Part shown: in pieces, positions 13,620 to 25,457 of the stretch | Layout of the letters: the number at the start of each line of letters is the position of its first letter | How positions within the stretch are numbered: the stretch's first letter is position 1 | Source: Rhizophagus clarus | Taxonomy: Eukaryota > Glomeromycota > Glomeromycetes > Glomerales > Glomeraceae | NCBI GenBank assembly: GCA_015698045.1 | Contig: BLAL01000194.1 | Span: forward strand, 1,302,001-1,366,000 | Direction of reading: 5' to 3' | Length of the DNA: 64,000 nt | Program-made: the position numbers and the translations under genes | The notes under the pieces: model-generated | What the model saw: the letters and a program-made list of their open reading frames with translations, nothing else | What the model was told of the DNA's origin: nothing | Databases searched by the model: none

Positions 13620-15180
13620 GCCTTATATGAGATGTAAGAAACTGTGGCAAAATGCCACGATCAGAATTACTGTTAAATGCAGGCTTTATTAGTGTAGAAA
13701 CAAATTACATGATTCAGTGATACACAGATTTGATTTAATACTAATGCTACAAAACATACCAGCCTTTCCGCCTTTTCATCATCTATCAGCTATATTAACA
13801 CAATTATACCAGCACAAACTCATTCCAACATCAATATTCTGGACAGGTCATTCGTGAGTAAATTCTGTCAGAAGTAAATAAACGACTTCTTTAGTAAAAG
13901 TACCGCCAAAATTTAATGTTGTCCACCTTCCTTGATATTAGTAAAGTCTTCGAATTTTGAACGAAAAATAAATATTAGTTTGCAAGCCCTGAAGTCGCTT
14001 CTTTGTCATAACCGTTTTTCTGTTGTATGATACGGCAATCGATATTCGATGATACATCAGATTAAAAATCGATTGAGTAACGTTACATTTTGTTCAACTC
14101 ATTTACGAAAATACTTATGCTTATAATCAGGAAAAAAAATTATGTTAAGTGTCAAATTTGTCATTAACGAAGCAAGAAAGCGTTAATCCAGGGGACCACG
14201 AAAAAATTTTCTTGCAGCCTAGTAACGAATATTAGCAAGCGGAAAGATTCCCTACTCTGTTTTTTACATTGCTAAGGACAGCACTTAGCGCAAAGAAGAT
14301 ACTGAATATATCGACAAATCAAGAAATTTGTGAAGAGTTTGTCTAAAGATGCCCCATAACATTAAAGGAAGCTTGAAAAGAGGCATTTACTTAGAGATGT
14401 AATAGACTAAGCAAAAAAGATATTAATAATCAACACTAAGGTTGCTGGCCGTAAGTGATTAGGACGGCAAGCCACACAAATTAGATTTTCACAGTTTATA
14501 CTTTAATTTACGTTTCATTAGCCAACCCATACTTTTACAGAAAAATATTATCCAATTATTAGTTTTTGATCAGTTTGGTTGTAATAGATATGATTGGCGT
14601 CGATGACTTATTATTTCAATATGAATCGTAAAGAAGGACTTTCACTGAATATTTTTAGAAGACGAAGAAGAGGATGAGAAACTTTAAGCGATGTAGAGAA
14701 TAATATTATCTTCACCTCATTGCAGTAGTTATTGGGTCATTTTCATTTATTATTTACAAACTATTCTAATAAGACGGTTAAATATATGATATTTAGAACC
14801 AAGATTATATCGCGTAGTGAAATCAAAGTATTGGTGGCCAAAATGTTCTTCCATTCTATGATTCTATTTGACTTAAAACTTTTTACATCCACATTATTTC
14901 CAACAATTAGCTAACCTTATACGATCCCATCCTGTATTCTCGTCACAAGGAAAATCTCAAGCTTGAGTTATTTCTTCGTTACAAGGAAGACTCCCTAATT
15001 TTTCATCCAATGGCCCAATAATGCCGTTTTAACTTTTATTTGGCTGTCGTCGGGCTTATCAACCCTTATTTTCCACAACACCGTTGCGTGATCAAAAAAA
15101 GAATATGGCACACAATCGCGCGTAAGCGCATCGCGACTTCGCGCCCACCAAAAGTCAATGCAGAACAAAATGGAACTCAC
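13620..15180. other. No recognisable gene
   Basis: Many stops occur in all frames. The base composition is less AT-extreme than in 1-8400, as in decayed inserted elements. Its right end leads into the Harbinger relic and may contain the lost first part of that transposon. Confidence 0.4.
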
Positions 15181-15184
15181 TCAA

Positions 15185-15255
15185 GTCGGGGTACGAGAAC
15201 TTGGAAAGAGACTGATAAGCAGAAATCCGGAAGGATTTCCAACTCATACCCCGAC
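15185..15255. repeat. Inverted repeat (hairpin-forming)
   Basis: The left arm starts gtcggggtacgag (15185) and goes on through ttggaaa. The right arm (15236-15255) is its reverse complement with one base change and a 4-base length difference: ttccaactcataccccgac. About 30 bases separate the arms. It could form a stem of roughly 18 pairs. It lies just upstream of the Harbinger transposase relic and could be an element end or a small foldback element. Confidence 0.6.
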
Positions 15256-15308
15256 ACTGCATGATGAGGGATCAACTTGGATCTACTAAAAAGTTTGTTT
15301 GAGGTTCG

Positions 15309-15610
15309 TTCAATATTGGAATAGGAGCAGGAACGGTAATTCTTTATACAAAATGAGTTATTCAGACAATTTTAGCAAAAAAAGGGTTATTAAATGGCCC
15401 ACTTTAAAAGTGCATAAAAGAGTTCATGAAGGATTTGAAAATTTAGGAGGACTTAAAATGTAATTGGAACAGTTGAAGGAACATATATTCCTATGAGAAA
15501 TGTCCCAAATAAGGATTTTAGAGGTTTACTTTACCAGAAAAAAACATGATGTTATTCATTGTCAAGATATTGTAATTCCTATTATTGATTATGATATGTG
15601 ATTAAAAATT
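15309..15610 (+). pseudogene. Harbinger (HARBI1-like) DDE transposase relic
   Basis: Pieces of a HARBI1-type nuclease are readable across shifted frames. FNIGIG...LYTK and VIQTILAKKG come first, then IKWPTLKVHKRVHEGFENLGG, then GTVEGTYIPMRN, then FTRKKHDVIHCQDIV. In the family the block GAIDGTHI(P) carries the first catalytic Asp; here that position reads Glu (VEGTYI). At least two frameshifts and one in-frame stop break the region, and the second and third acidic residues cannot be found downstream. It is a dead, incomplete PIF/Harbinger copy. Confidence 0.75.
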
Positions 15611-15615
15611 TTGAC

Positions 15616-16195
15616 CAGATAGTCGTAACTTAAATAATTATACTGTTATCGTATTAGTCATCTAGGCATATGTCATATGATATAAGACGCAACGATGAAG
15701 AGGATAAGACTACATCTCTAACTCTAAGTGAAGGAGATCTGAAGATCACGAAAAAGTTGATAATTAGTTGATAATAGCTGAAATCTCAAATGTAAAATTC
15801 ATTTAGTTTACTATAACTTATTTTGGTATTTCACATATTTTTATCAATAATGTAACTTGATTTTAAAAGTTTATTAGAATATATAGAATTGGTATATTTT
15901 GCGTATTTCGAAATTTAGAATTCAATTAATAAATTAAAAACATTGGAGTAGTTGTTTCAAGGGGTAGCAAGAGTTTCTTCCCGCTACTCAATACTACCTG
16001 ATGCTAATTTTTTCGATATTTATACGCTACTGAATAAATTAGTTCTGATACAAATGTTCCATTCCTATTATTCTTAACCAATTCCCGTCTAAATATTGAT
16101 ATTTCAGACATATCGATATAATTAGTTGATAAATGATCTTTTAAGATTTTATCTCTATGATAATATAAAATCATATAAATAAATTATTAAATTTC
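15616..16195. other. No gene seen
   Basis: AT-rich sequence with stops in all frames. A short self-similar stretch near 15945-16010 repeats the words gtagc, ctact and agtag in both orientations. Nothing else could be supported. Confidence 0.4.
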
Positions 16196-16199
16196 AACA

Positions 16200-16251
16200 T
16201 ACCGATTTTTTTTCAGTACCGGAGGGTTCGTTATATCGAGTTCTGACTGTA
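16200..16251. mobile_element. Right end of a pogo/Tc1-like MITE
   Basis: The stretch ggttcgttatatcgagttctgactg ends at a TA dinucleotide (16250-16251). Its reverse complement (cagtcagaactcgatataac) is the typical terminal inverted repeat style of pogo-like elements and closely matches the end at 37366. A matching left end is not clear; a weak candidate starts near 16104 (cagacatatcgatataa). Confidence 0.55.
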
Positions 16252-18360
16252 TTGCAAAATTCTGGAGTAAGAATTAGCAGAGATATAAAATAAAACAATA
16301 CTTCCGATTCACTCTTATCTTTATATTTTGTTTACATCCCACTTCGCTTCACATTCAAGGGATTACACTTCGATAGAATTCGACATGTAATACTGCCAAA
16401 CTTTCTAATTTGCGGAGATGAGACACGTGTTAGCGATCCCGATTTTCTCAAACGTCGTTTGACTTTTTACATATATAAAGCAATATTGATTTTATTTCGC
16501 GCACAGGGTGGTTAAAAGGATTCATTAACTAGTCCTCACCTTTTTATATAATTTACAGTGGCTCAAGGATCGATTTTGGAACCAATGTTTGGAATCATAT
16601 CACGGAAACTTGATCCTTAAAAATATAATAGAAGGCAAAAGTCAATTAATATAATGTCAGAAAAAAATAGACCAGTCTACATTGGATATTACATATGAAG
16701 TTGACCGGTAAACGTGAAGACTCTTCACACCTCGAAATGATTGATGTCAATATAAGGCACGTCAGTGCCGCAGTTACGAGGTCACGAGTGCCAGTAAATA
16801 TTATCATGATTACAAAGAAAGAAGTGACATATTTTACGCCCTTTGAATCTCTAAAGGATCACAAATACTCCATGGATGGCAATTGGCTAAGCTTCACTGG
16901 TTCGAATTGTCCAAGAAATTTTTTATCAGCAGTACATCCTTGTACTATATTAATTACATCAGAAAATCAGAGATTATGATAATTATAACTTATAACAGAT
17001 AACAGATATAGCAGATAATTAATCAGGATTAATAAATGCAAAGTTTAGCTGTGTATTCAACAGGATACAGACAAGTAAACACTAATTATGTCAAAAATGG
17101 AATGGGTCAGTATTTTTATTTAAAAGCTCTTCATTGTACATGGAGGTATTTATATAATTATTGATGGCTAGACAAGCGATGTTTAAGGTAGTGAAACTGA
17201 TGCGCCCGCTTGCATCCAAGGCTACTATCCAATAGGAGAGGAATGTTTGGCAGAGAATCATTCTGAAATAGTGATGTGAAGCTATTCACGTTGTATGTGT
17301 CTGGTGGAACGGATCTTTTGACGGATGACTGTATGCATACAATCTAAGTATTTTTTCGCGTTTTACAGATGTAAATCTAAATGTAGAAGAGGGCATGATC
17401 GGGGGAAGAGTTAAATGATGGTAATATTAATGGTATAAAGAGGAGATAAAGTCAGGGATGCAATTTTTATTTAATTGCTGCAAACAAAAATTTAAGGGTT
17501 GTAAACCTCTTTTGAAGATTCCTACAGTACGTATCCTTTTCATTCGATATAAGAAAATTACTAAACTAAACAAAGTTTTTGCTAAATTTATATGATTCGT
17601 GGCTTAAAATAAAATAAAATATAATAAATATAACGCATCTCTTTTGTTCAGTAAATATACATTTTAAAGTTTGGTATTACACATTCGACAACCATCTTAA
17701 AAACGTAAATTCATTATTATATTGTTAAATTTAAACTATAGGGATATTCTCACAGCATGTCTCAAGTGTAAAAGTTTATCAAAATAAATTAATTAAGATC
17801 GATTTTTGTTTCGTGTAGCGACATCGTCAAAAAAATACCGAATCATATGCATAAAAATTTTTATTGAATTCAATAATAGTGCTTGGTTTACCTTCTTCCT
17901 ATTTACATGCATGAATTACTTTTCTATTAAGGGCGAAATTATTGATCAGATAGCTAAATTTTATTGGCTAAAAATGTTTGAATTTAAAAATAAAAATCCA
18001 AACAGCAGGGTCGAAAAAGACAAAAACCGAATTTATGACGAATGAATTTCGTTCCAGAGGTATCCTTTTCTTTGCAAATTTAATATATAATTTACATAAG
18101 TAACAACTTTTTTTAGATACCTTTATGAACGTGGTGTCGTTATATTTTTCGTCTATAATATTGGTCATATAATAATAGGATTGCATCTATGCGCAAGCAT
18201 ATTAGCAAATTGGATTTTGTACTTTCCTTGCATGATTTAATATATTAGAATTTTTTCAGGGCAGAATCTTTAACTTTTATATAATAACTATTATTAACGT
18301 CAATTGAAGCATAATCTATGATAAGAAGTGAACGATAAATTATAAATTTCTGATAGTTGG
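16252..18360. other. No recognisable gene
   Basis: The longest frame (16695-16979) has normal amino-acid variety but no family features I know. A short inverted pair, aaggatcgatt and acttgatcctt, lies at 16565-16618. The remainder is AT-rich with stops throughout. Confidence 0.4.
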
Positions 18361-18362
18361 TG

Positions 18363-19690
18363 TTGAAGTAAAAATAAATTTATTTAAAAAATGATAAAAA
18401 TGGTAAATACAAATAAATATAAAAATATAAAAAAAAACACTATAATATAGTATGTAATATAATAATATGTAATATTATAAATATAAAATAAAATAATTTT
18501 AATTAATTTCTAAGGTTGATGTTGAGAAGTATTAACGAAATTCGCATCAGAACCACCTGAACCACTCGTACCATTGTCATTCATATTTAGCTCGTTAATT
18601 TTATTTGATGCCAAATAATAAACTAAATCTTGTTTCAAGTATTAATTTTATTCAACAAATCAATAATAAATTTGTACGAAACTAATTCACAAATAATTTG
18701 ATAAATTTTTTTTATCATCAGGTTGCTGGTGATAAAATACATGTAAATTATCTAGTTGAACGTAATTTTGAGTTAAGCAGCCAATATTGCTTAAAAGATG
18801 TGAAACGACTTCGAAAGAGATTTCTTTACAGGTGACATGATAAAATTGATGATCGTTCATGATTTATAGAAAAATGCAACATTTTTTTGAGGTTCATAAG
18901 TCATAGTAACTGTGGAAGATGAAGGATAAAACGTTTGGCTCATATTGATGAACGTGAAAATAATCGAGAAAAAAATACTAAATAAAATAAAAGTTAGGAA
19001 TGAAAGAAATATAAATTAATTTCATGACTTAAGAAAAAAAAAATTTTTGTAAGAAAGGCAAGAAAAAGGACCTTTTTATATTTTTATCAATACAGTATAT
19101 GTAAATTAAAAATTTTTTTTATGTTGTAATTGTAAAAAAATTAGCAATGAATGTAATGATAAGTAAAAAGAACTATTATATTTGCAATCATTTTGTTAGA
19201 AAAAAAAAAAATTTTTATGACCTACCGAAAGATTTTTACCTAAATGAAAAGTATATTTATACGCATAAATTTTTTTTTTTTGTGTGTTCTCTTGCGTTGA
19301 ATATCACTGTCTTTTTTTGTCATTTTATAAACTTTCCGCGTTTTAATAGTTCTCAAAATGGAAAACAATTAAAGGGTATGGTACCCAAACAAATCTGACA
19401 TGATAATGTTTCACAATCATCGCTAGATAGATTTTTATCTTTGGATCGGGTAATGATTTATTAAGTATAGAGATGATTGACAAGTTTAATTTTTTTACGA
19501 AATTTTTTTTGGGGGGATGTTTGTAAAGAGAGAAAAATACATTATTGTATAGTAACTACTTTGTATATATTGTATTAAAGAAAAAATTAAAAGTCGCTCA
19601 TCATTTTTACCTCTATTCTATATTCTTTATATTATCGTTCTGCAAAACAAAAATTCAGCTTTTTATAGTAAATCTTGTTCCTTATCTTTC
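18363..19690. repeat. Segmental duplication, copy A
   Basis: It aligns in the same orientation with 20550-21760, at an offset of about 2.0-2.2 kb. Shared blocks include gaagtaaaaataaatttatt at the left, the coding relic, the block ggggggatgtttgtaaagag (19510) against ggggggatgttgaaagag, agtaactactttgtatatat, and tcgttctgcaaaa near the right end. Copy A has several deletions relative to copy B inside the gene. Confidence 0.8.
18511..18943 (-). pseudogene. Broken copy of the 185-aa protein gene
   Basis: The minus strand starts MSQTFYPSSSTVTMTYEPQ and then follows the intact copy at 20677-21234, sharing IYQI-CELVSYKFIIDLLNKI, DLVYYL and NDNGTSGS. It has frameshifts early in the gene, loses about 75 bases that in the intact copy encode residues near 92-117, and loses about 60 bases near the 3' end. 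Interestingly it keeps an upstream ATG and about 13 codons (MSQTFYPSSSTVT) that are disrupted in the intact copy, so the ancestral protein may have been longer at its N-terminus. Confidence 0.75.
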
Positions 19691-20549
19691 GTTTTGAACC
19701 CATGGATTTTTTCTGGTACTAATCTTTGTTTTTTTTATTAAAAATTCTTAAACATTCGGAACAACAAATTCAGAATCGTTACACAAACAATAATTGCATA
19801 TATTGAACATTTTAAATTACTCGAGGATTTTTGCGTAACATATCCAATATACGAAGGATTTTTAAAATTGTTCTGATTTAAATTATTACATACTATTAAA
19901 ACAATATATTTTACAACTTATATAATTATAGGTATTATAATATTTACCATAAATCACTTATAAGTTACATGTAAGTTACGTCAAATTCTCAAAATTAGCG
20001 TAATTTTACAACCTAATTAATATTTTAGTACTTAATAAAATTAAGTCCAATAGTCCAATTGACGGAGTCTTTTATGAGTCCAATTGACCCAAAAGCCATC
20101 ATTAATAATTTAAATAAATCTGTACTTTCAGCAATAATTCTTTCTCCCGGTATTCTGTATTTATAAGCTTTTATTATACGAAAAGTACTTTCGTAAATGA
20201 GTATAGAATGAAAAATCGTTTAGCTTATACATGAAAATATTCATACACGATTACTTTCCTGCGTATCTATCTCCTTAAATAACGAAACGTCGAAACGTCG
20301 ACTCGTAAATGACATCATACAGTATAAATAGCTAGGGCTACTGTAAGTAAACCATATGGTAATGTTAATAGAAAATTGAAAATTGAATTATGTTATTGAT
20401 AAAATTGATGGGATAATTGCTATCAGCATTCTTGCATTAAAGACTTAATGTCCAAAACTTGTTTTCCGCAGATGCATCAACTAAAATGAATCGTTAAGTG
20501 AATATAATAAATTATGTATCGTAATGTTTTAATTTTCCGATAATGGCAT
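19691..20549. other. Spacer between the two duplicated copies
   Basis: AT-rich sequence with no usable frame on either strand. No repeat was noticed except short local duplications such as gaaacgtcgaaacgtcgac near 20284. Confidence 0.45.
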
Positions 20550-21760
20550 TGAAGTAAAAATAAATTTATTTAAAAAATGTTAAATACAAAGTATAAAAAT
20601 ATAATAAATATAAAAAAAAATAATACAGTACATATAAAATGTAATATTATAAGATAAAACCATTTTAATCTTTCTGTTAAGGTTGGTGGTGTTGAGTAAA
20701 ATCGGTAATATTTTGGGAGATCAATTGATAGCCATTATCTTGATGATAATATGTCATATGTTGAGAAGTATTAATAAAATTCGCATCAGAAACACATGAA
20801 CCACTCGTACCATTGTCATTCATATTTAATTGCTTGTTAATTTTATTTGGTGGCAAATAATAAACTAAATCTTGTTTCAAGTAAAATTCCAAATTTTCTT
20901 TGCATTCTCTTGAAAAATTCAAATATTCTTGCCGCTGATCATAAATTTCAATCCCATAATTAATTTTATTCAACAAATCAATAATGAATTTGTACGAAGC
21001 TAATTCACAAGTAATTTGATAAATTTTTTTATCTTCAGGTTGCTGGTGATAAAATACATGTAAATTATCTAGTTGAACGTAATTTTGGGTTGAGAAACCG
21101 TTATTGCTTAAAAGATGTGAAACGACTTCGAATGATATTTCTTTACAGATGACATGATAAATTTGAAGATCGTTCCATGCTTTATAAAAAAATGAATACT
21201 CAGCAATAACATTATCTTGAGATACGTAAGTCATAATAATAGTGGAAAATGAAGGATATTAGAATTTTTTTTTTTTTGATTCTCGATAAAAAGGGTATAT
21301 TTGAGTGTTGTATTCTTGTCAGTCGAAGAAGCAAAGAAGAAAAATTTTTGGACCTTTTTATATTTCTCTGTTAAAATATTCGGGCTTCAATATAAATTAA
21401 AAATTTTTTTATTTTGATTTATTGTTGCTCAAACAAACTATTGTACTTTATATATTATGCAAATTCGGTTATACAATTTAACATAAATAAACAGAGTGAT
21501 GATGATTGACAAAAAAAAAAACTTTTAAGCATTTTTTAGGGGGGATGTTGAAAGAGAGAAAAAATACGTTATCTGTATAGTAACTACTTTATATATATTA
21601 TTGTATATAAAAAAATCGCTTATCATTTTCACATTATTTGAAACGTAAATGTAGACCAAAATTTTTTTTTTTTTTTTACAAAACTTATTTTTTATTGCTC
21701 ACCCTATTCCATTCATATTATCATATTGTCGTTCTGCAAAAAAAAAGTTCAGTTTGTTAT
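20550..21760. repeat. Segmental duplication, copy B
   Basis: Partner of 18363-19690 in direct orientation. It contains the uninterrupted gene copy and its 5' flank up to the tcgttctgcaaaa block near 21730. Similarity extends well beyond the coding part, which shows a DNA-level duplication rather than a retroposed mRNA. Confidence 0.8.
20677..21234 (-). CDS. Uncharacterised 185-aa protein, single exon
   Basis: I do not recognise the function. The frame is uninterrupted, runs from ATG at 21234 to a stop at 20677, and has no predicted intron. The product is rich in Tyr, Asn, Gln and Asp, has no signal peptide or membrane helix, and has a helix-like centre (CELASYKFIIDLLNKINYGI) and a polar Gln/His tail. 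The early part (SFFYKAWNDLQIYHVICKEI) has regular hydrophobic spacing and could be a small folded domain. A second copy 2 kb away is a pseudogene. Codon use and length make it a plausible lineage-specific gene, but the alternative of a slowly decaying duplicate whose N-terminus is already lost is open. Confidence 0.6.
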   Translation of the reverse strand: MTYVSQDNVIAEYSFFYKAWNDLQIYHVICKEISFEVVSHLLSNNGFSTQNYVQLDNLHVFYHQQPEDKKIYQITCELASYKFIIDLLNKINYGIEIYDQRQEYLNFSRECKENLEFYLKQDLVYYLPPNKINKQLNMNDNGTSGSCVSDANFINTSQHMTYYHQDNGYQLISQNITDFTQHHQP

Positions 21761-22362
21761 AATGACCCCATTTCGTCACTATGGTTTTTGAATTCTTTTT
21801 ATTCGCTCATCGTTATAACAAACAAATATTTGTGTTATGGAGCCATTTTGAAATTACTAAAAAAACTTTTTACTAAACATGTAATCTTCTTGATAAATGA
21901 TAATCTACATCAAAAGATAAATATTTAGATTCTTTGTAACAAAAAAAAGTTACGTCGATAAGTGATGTAAAGTAATAAAAAAAATGGAATATATGCATGA
22001 CGATAATGACTTTTTTTGAATGCCAATAATTAATTTTTTGAAAGACGAAGAGCACATAAATATTTACATTTAATTTTTTGTACTATTAATTCTTGGAATA
22101 AATTTTTCGAAGGCTACGAGGCGTTTTAATAGTAATAAAAAGGAGGTAAAGATATAAATTATATTGTCTTTGGGTGAAAGTTGAAAAAATATTAAATATT
22201 AATTAATTTTTATCAAGATGCAGTTATGCATGAGGTAAAAGAGAATTTAACATATAATACACCAATGAGAATTCCTCATTATTTATCCTGTTTATTTGAA
22301 AATGTCCGTTTTAATGTGAGTTAATCATGAAAAGGATGAGTAATATTAAAAAGGGATAAAAA
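21761..22362. other. AT-rich intergenic sequence
   Basis: Only short Phe/Ile/Lys-rich frames occur. Nothing else could be supported. Confidence 0.5.
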
Positions 22363-22470
22363 AGGCATATTAAATTTAATTATTTCTCCATATGTCTAAA
22401 AAAATAAAAAAGGCATATTAAAATTTAATAATGTCGATTATTTCTCCAAATGTCTAAAAAATTTTTGAAC
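22363..22470. repeat. Short tandem duplication of about 50 bp
   Basis: The block aaaaggcatattaaa...aatttaat...tatttctccatatgtctaaa (from 22363) is repeated from about 22409 with a small insertion (gtcg) and one base change (aaatgtctaaa). Confidence 0.75.
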
Positions 22471-22514
22471 CTTTTAAAATTAAGTTTTTGAATTGCTTAT
22501 ATATGTATTAGATC

Positions 22515-22518
<4 letters not shown>

Positions 22519-22561
<43 letters not shown>
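22519..22561. repeat. Poly(A) run of about 40 nt
   Basis: This is the longest homopolymer in the window. No coding relic sits directly upstream of it, so I see no support for a retroposed mRNA tail; it may be slippage. Confidence 0.85.
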
Positions 22562-22563
<2 letters not shown>

Positions 22564-22905
22564 AAAAATAATATATATAACATATACACAAGAACTTTAA
22601 GTTTTTAATAATTTTTACATGTAACTTGGTAATCATCCATTCTAATTTCATCTTCAACTATTACTTACTAATGATTTTTTTATGTTTCTATTAACAGTTA
22701 ACCAGATTAATAATTTTCGCGAAATTCCAAAATAGAAACCTTTGTACTGAATTTATTAACTAACTATTTTTCTGCACAGATAATTTATTTCTTTGCATAA
22801 TTCCAAAAATAGAAACATTGCACTAGATGTATTTTAATTTGCGCATATGTGAAAATTATTTATTATGCAAGACATGGGAGGTTGGACATGAAAGATCGAT
22901 GGATA

Positions 22906-23817
22906 TACAGACAGCGATCAAAATTATCCGGCCACATTTCAAAGCGAAATGATTTACATACTATAATGTAATGCAAATAAAAAAACTAAGTTAAATATAT
23001 TCCCTATACCTTAATTTATTAATTTAGATAAAAATTCAATAATGTATCCTATGTCCATTTGCAGCAATAACTGCTTTAATTCTACAAGATACACTAATAT
23101 TCAATTTTTATAATATTTCAAATGATTATTTTTACATGCATATTTAACACGTTTTTCAAGTACTTTTATCAGGAAATTTAGTAAGATATAATATTACATA
23201 AGCTGTATTATATTATTGCATAAGTTATATGGTATAATATTTCATAAATCACGTGTTCAAAAATAACAAAAATACAACATTATGCAAATTTGCAAAAGTT
23301 CGCATAGTTTTAAAAATTGAAATTTAAATTGAAGATGTTTTGGTATCCAGTGATCAGATTTTCATGATTTAGGATTCATTAGATTCGTCTTATAAAGAGG
23401 ATTCGAATGATGATAATTTCTTTTTTGAAGGATCAATACTCTGTACAAAATTATGCATTAACAATTTAGACGTTTCCTATTATAACTTTTGATCCAGTGA
23501 TCGTGTAATGGTGAAATGTAGCTCATCAGAATCATCTCGTTGAGACGATTCAAATGGTGGCAATTTCGTATCATTTGGATTGATATTGACCGAGTTATTG
23601 TATTTTTAAATATTTTAAACTTTTGTGTTGCAAATTGCAAAATTTATGCAGTAAATAGTTTCATATTTTTTGACAATTCTAGAAATTATGAAACATAAGA
23701 ATTTGTTCATTGTGATAGTAAAAACAAAATTATGTTATTAACAATCACATCAGCACGTGATGATCTGCATAATTTTGGTAAATCAAAGTGGCCGGATAAT
23801 TTTGATCGCCGTCTGTA
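22906..23817 (-). mobile_element. Tc1/mariner-type element, decayed but with both ends
   Basis: The terminal inverted repeats start tacagac and continue (g/a)gcgatcaaaattatccgg then ccac; the two arms, about 31 bases each, differ at about one position. Both sides are flanked by TA (22904-22905 and 23818-23819), the normal target duplication. On the minus strand a reading frame ends at a stop at 23036-23038 with SCRIKAVIAANGHRIHY, the typical tail of Tc1-like transposases (PRR..AVI.A.GG.T.Y). The inside is only about 0.9 kb and full of stops; the DDE core cannot be read, so the element is non-autonomous or dead. Confidence 0.85.
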
Positions 23818-23929
23818 TATATTGTTCATGATATTCACCATTTTATCTTTATGGTTCATGATTTTTTTTTGCCAATCCTTAAATTCATCTAATTCGAATT
23901 GAGTATTATTAATTCCTTCTTTGATCAAT

Positions 23930-25450
23930 CAATTGTAACAAAAAAAAAATTTGGTTAGTATAGATATCGTACAAGAGCTACAGATATTGTTCTTATGACT
24001 TGAATGAAAAGTAAAAAAAAATTTTGGATAACGAAGAAATAACGGGAAGTTCTACGTCATATTTCCTCCTTTAACTTGTTTATCTTGTTAACGAACAAAA
24101 GCAAAAAGTTTTGATTATAATTCATGTAAGACGAGAAGTAAAAAAGGTTACAACTTTTTACGAAATGAATGACATTGATGATAACCATATCATATCTCAT
24201 ATCCGTTTAACAACTTATCATACATTTAAATTTTAATTCTATTGATCATATCGTACATTTGTTATACATATAGTACACAACTCACAAGTTTTTATTTATT
24301 ATAATTCCGACTATTTCGTTTTACATTATATATAGTCATTATATACATTACATCACGAGGTGTACCATAAATCAACCGGTCAATGAAGTCAATCTGAAAT
24401 TTCTCCGGGCATTTTAAAAAATTGCGATGCAGCTTAATCTGGTCTCCCCCACTAAAAATCAGAAATCTATAAAATTCAATTGCATATGCTTTTAACGTTC
24501 ATGTAATAATAAAGGTTCAAATGTATACATAGAAACCTTAAAAACAATGCAATACGTTTATTTTTGAAATATTTTAAAAAAGAAAATATTCCTATAAAAA
24601 AATTGTTCAAAAATAGTTTTTTTTGTTTTTGTTTTTTTTTTAAAAAAAAAAAGTGGCCTATTACAACTATTTTGAATCTTTTTGTGAAATTTGGAAAGAG
24701 ATTAACAAGAAGAATTTAAAGATATTGTATTGGTTTTAATAGGAAATTTATTGTAGAAATATACTATAAAATAAATTTTAACTATAATGATTATAGTTTA
24801 ATATAATAAAATCTTCAATAATACATTTTTATATGATACCGTACTGTACATAAGTTTTGATTTATATAGTCGACCCCATCGATTTATCCCTATTTTGAAT
24901 TATTTTATAATATACTGTAAATTTTGTTAAATCAATAATACTGAATTTCAAATCAAATATATTTTAATAATTCACATCATACGGTATATCCTTTTAAGAT
25001 AGTAAAGGTTATTTACTTTTCTCTTTAACTATCTACCTCATAATACAGTATCCTCTTTCCAAATATAAATATTTTTCTAATGCTCTTTTAAAAACAAATT
25101 TTTAAAGACAATTAAAAAATGTATATTTGTAAGTTCTAATAATACTTGTCCCTTCTGGATTCGCTAAAGTTGATTCATTTTTTTAAAAGATGTTATATCA
25201 TGACGGTACATTCCTGACTAACATTATTTTTCATTAAAATTATACAAACGATGTGATATATAGTAAAACAAGATTTGCTAATTTCTATGTTGACGCGTGT
25301 TGGTCAACATTTGTAGATAACTAAATACTAAATATTTTTATTAGAAAAATATGTTGGAGATTTATTAATAGACCGAAAATAATTTCTTTATTTCTTTTCT
25401 ATATGTAAAATTCAGAAAAAAAAATATTTTATTTATCTTATCATTATTTA
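23930..25450. other. AT-rich intergenic sequence, no gene seen
   Basis: No frame of length or composition to support a gene. A few GC-richer bases near 24395-24455 do not extend into a frame. Confidence 0.5.
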
Positions 25451-25457
25451 TTTTAAT

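Noticed and set aside
16895-16925. ggttcgaattgtcc, similar to a tRNA T-loop
   Set aside because: No matching acceptor, D or anticodon stems upstream; no tRNA could be folded here or elsewhere in the window.
18363-21760. A regularly spaced repeat array such as CRISPR
   Set aside because: There are only two long diverged copies with a gene inside and no short regular repeats with spacers.
22519-22561. Long poly(A) run as evidence for a retroposed mRNA or LINE tail
   Set aside because: No coding relic upstream on the plus strand and no target-site duplication noticed; homopolymer runs are common throughout.
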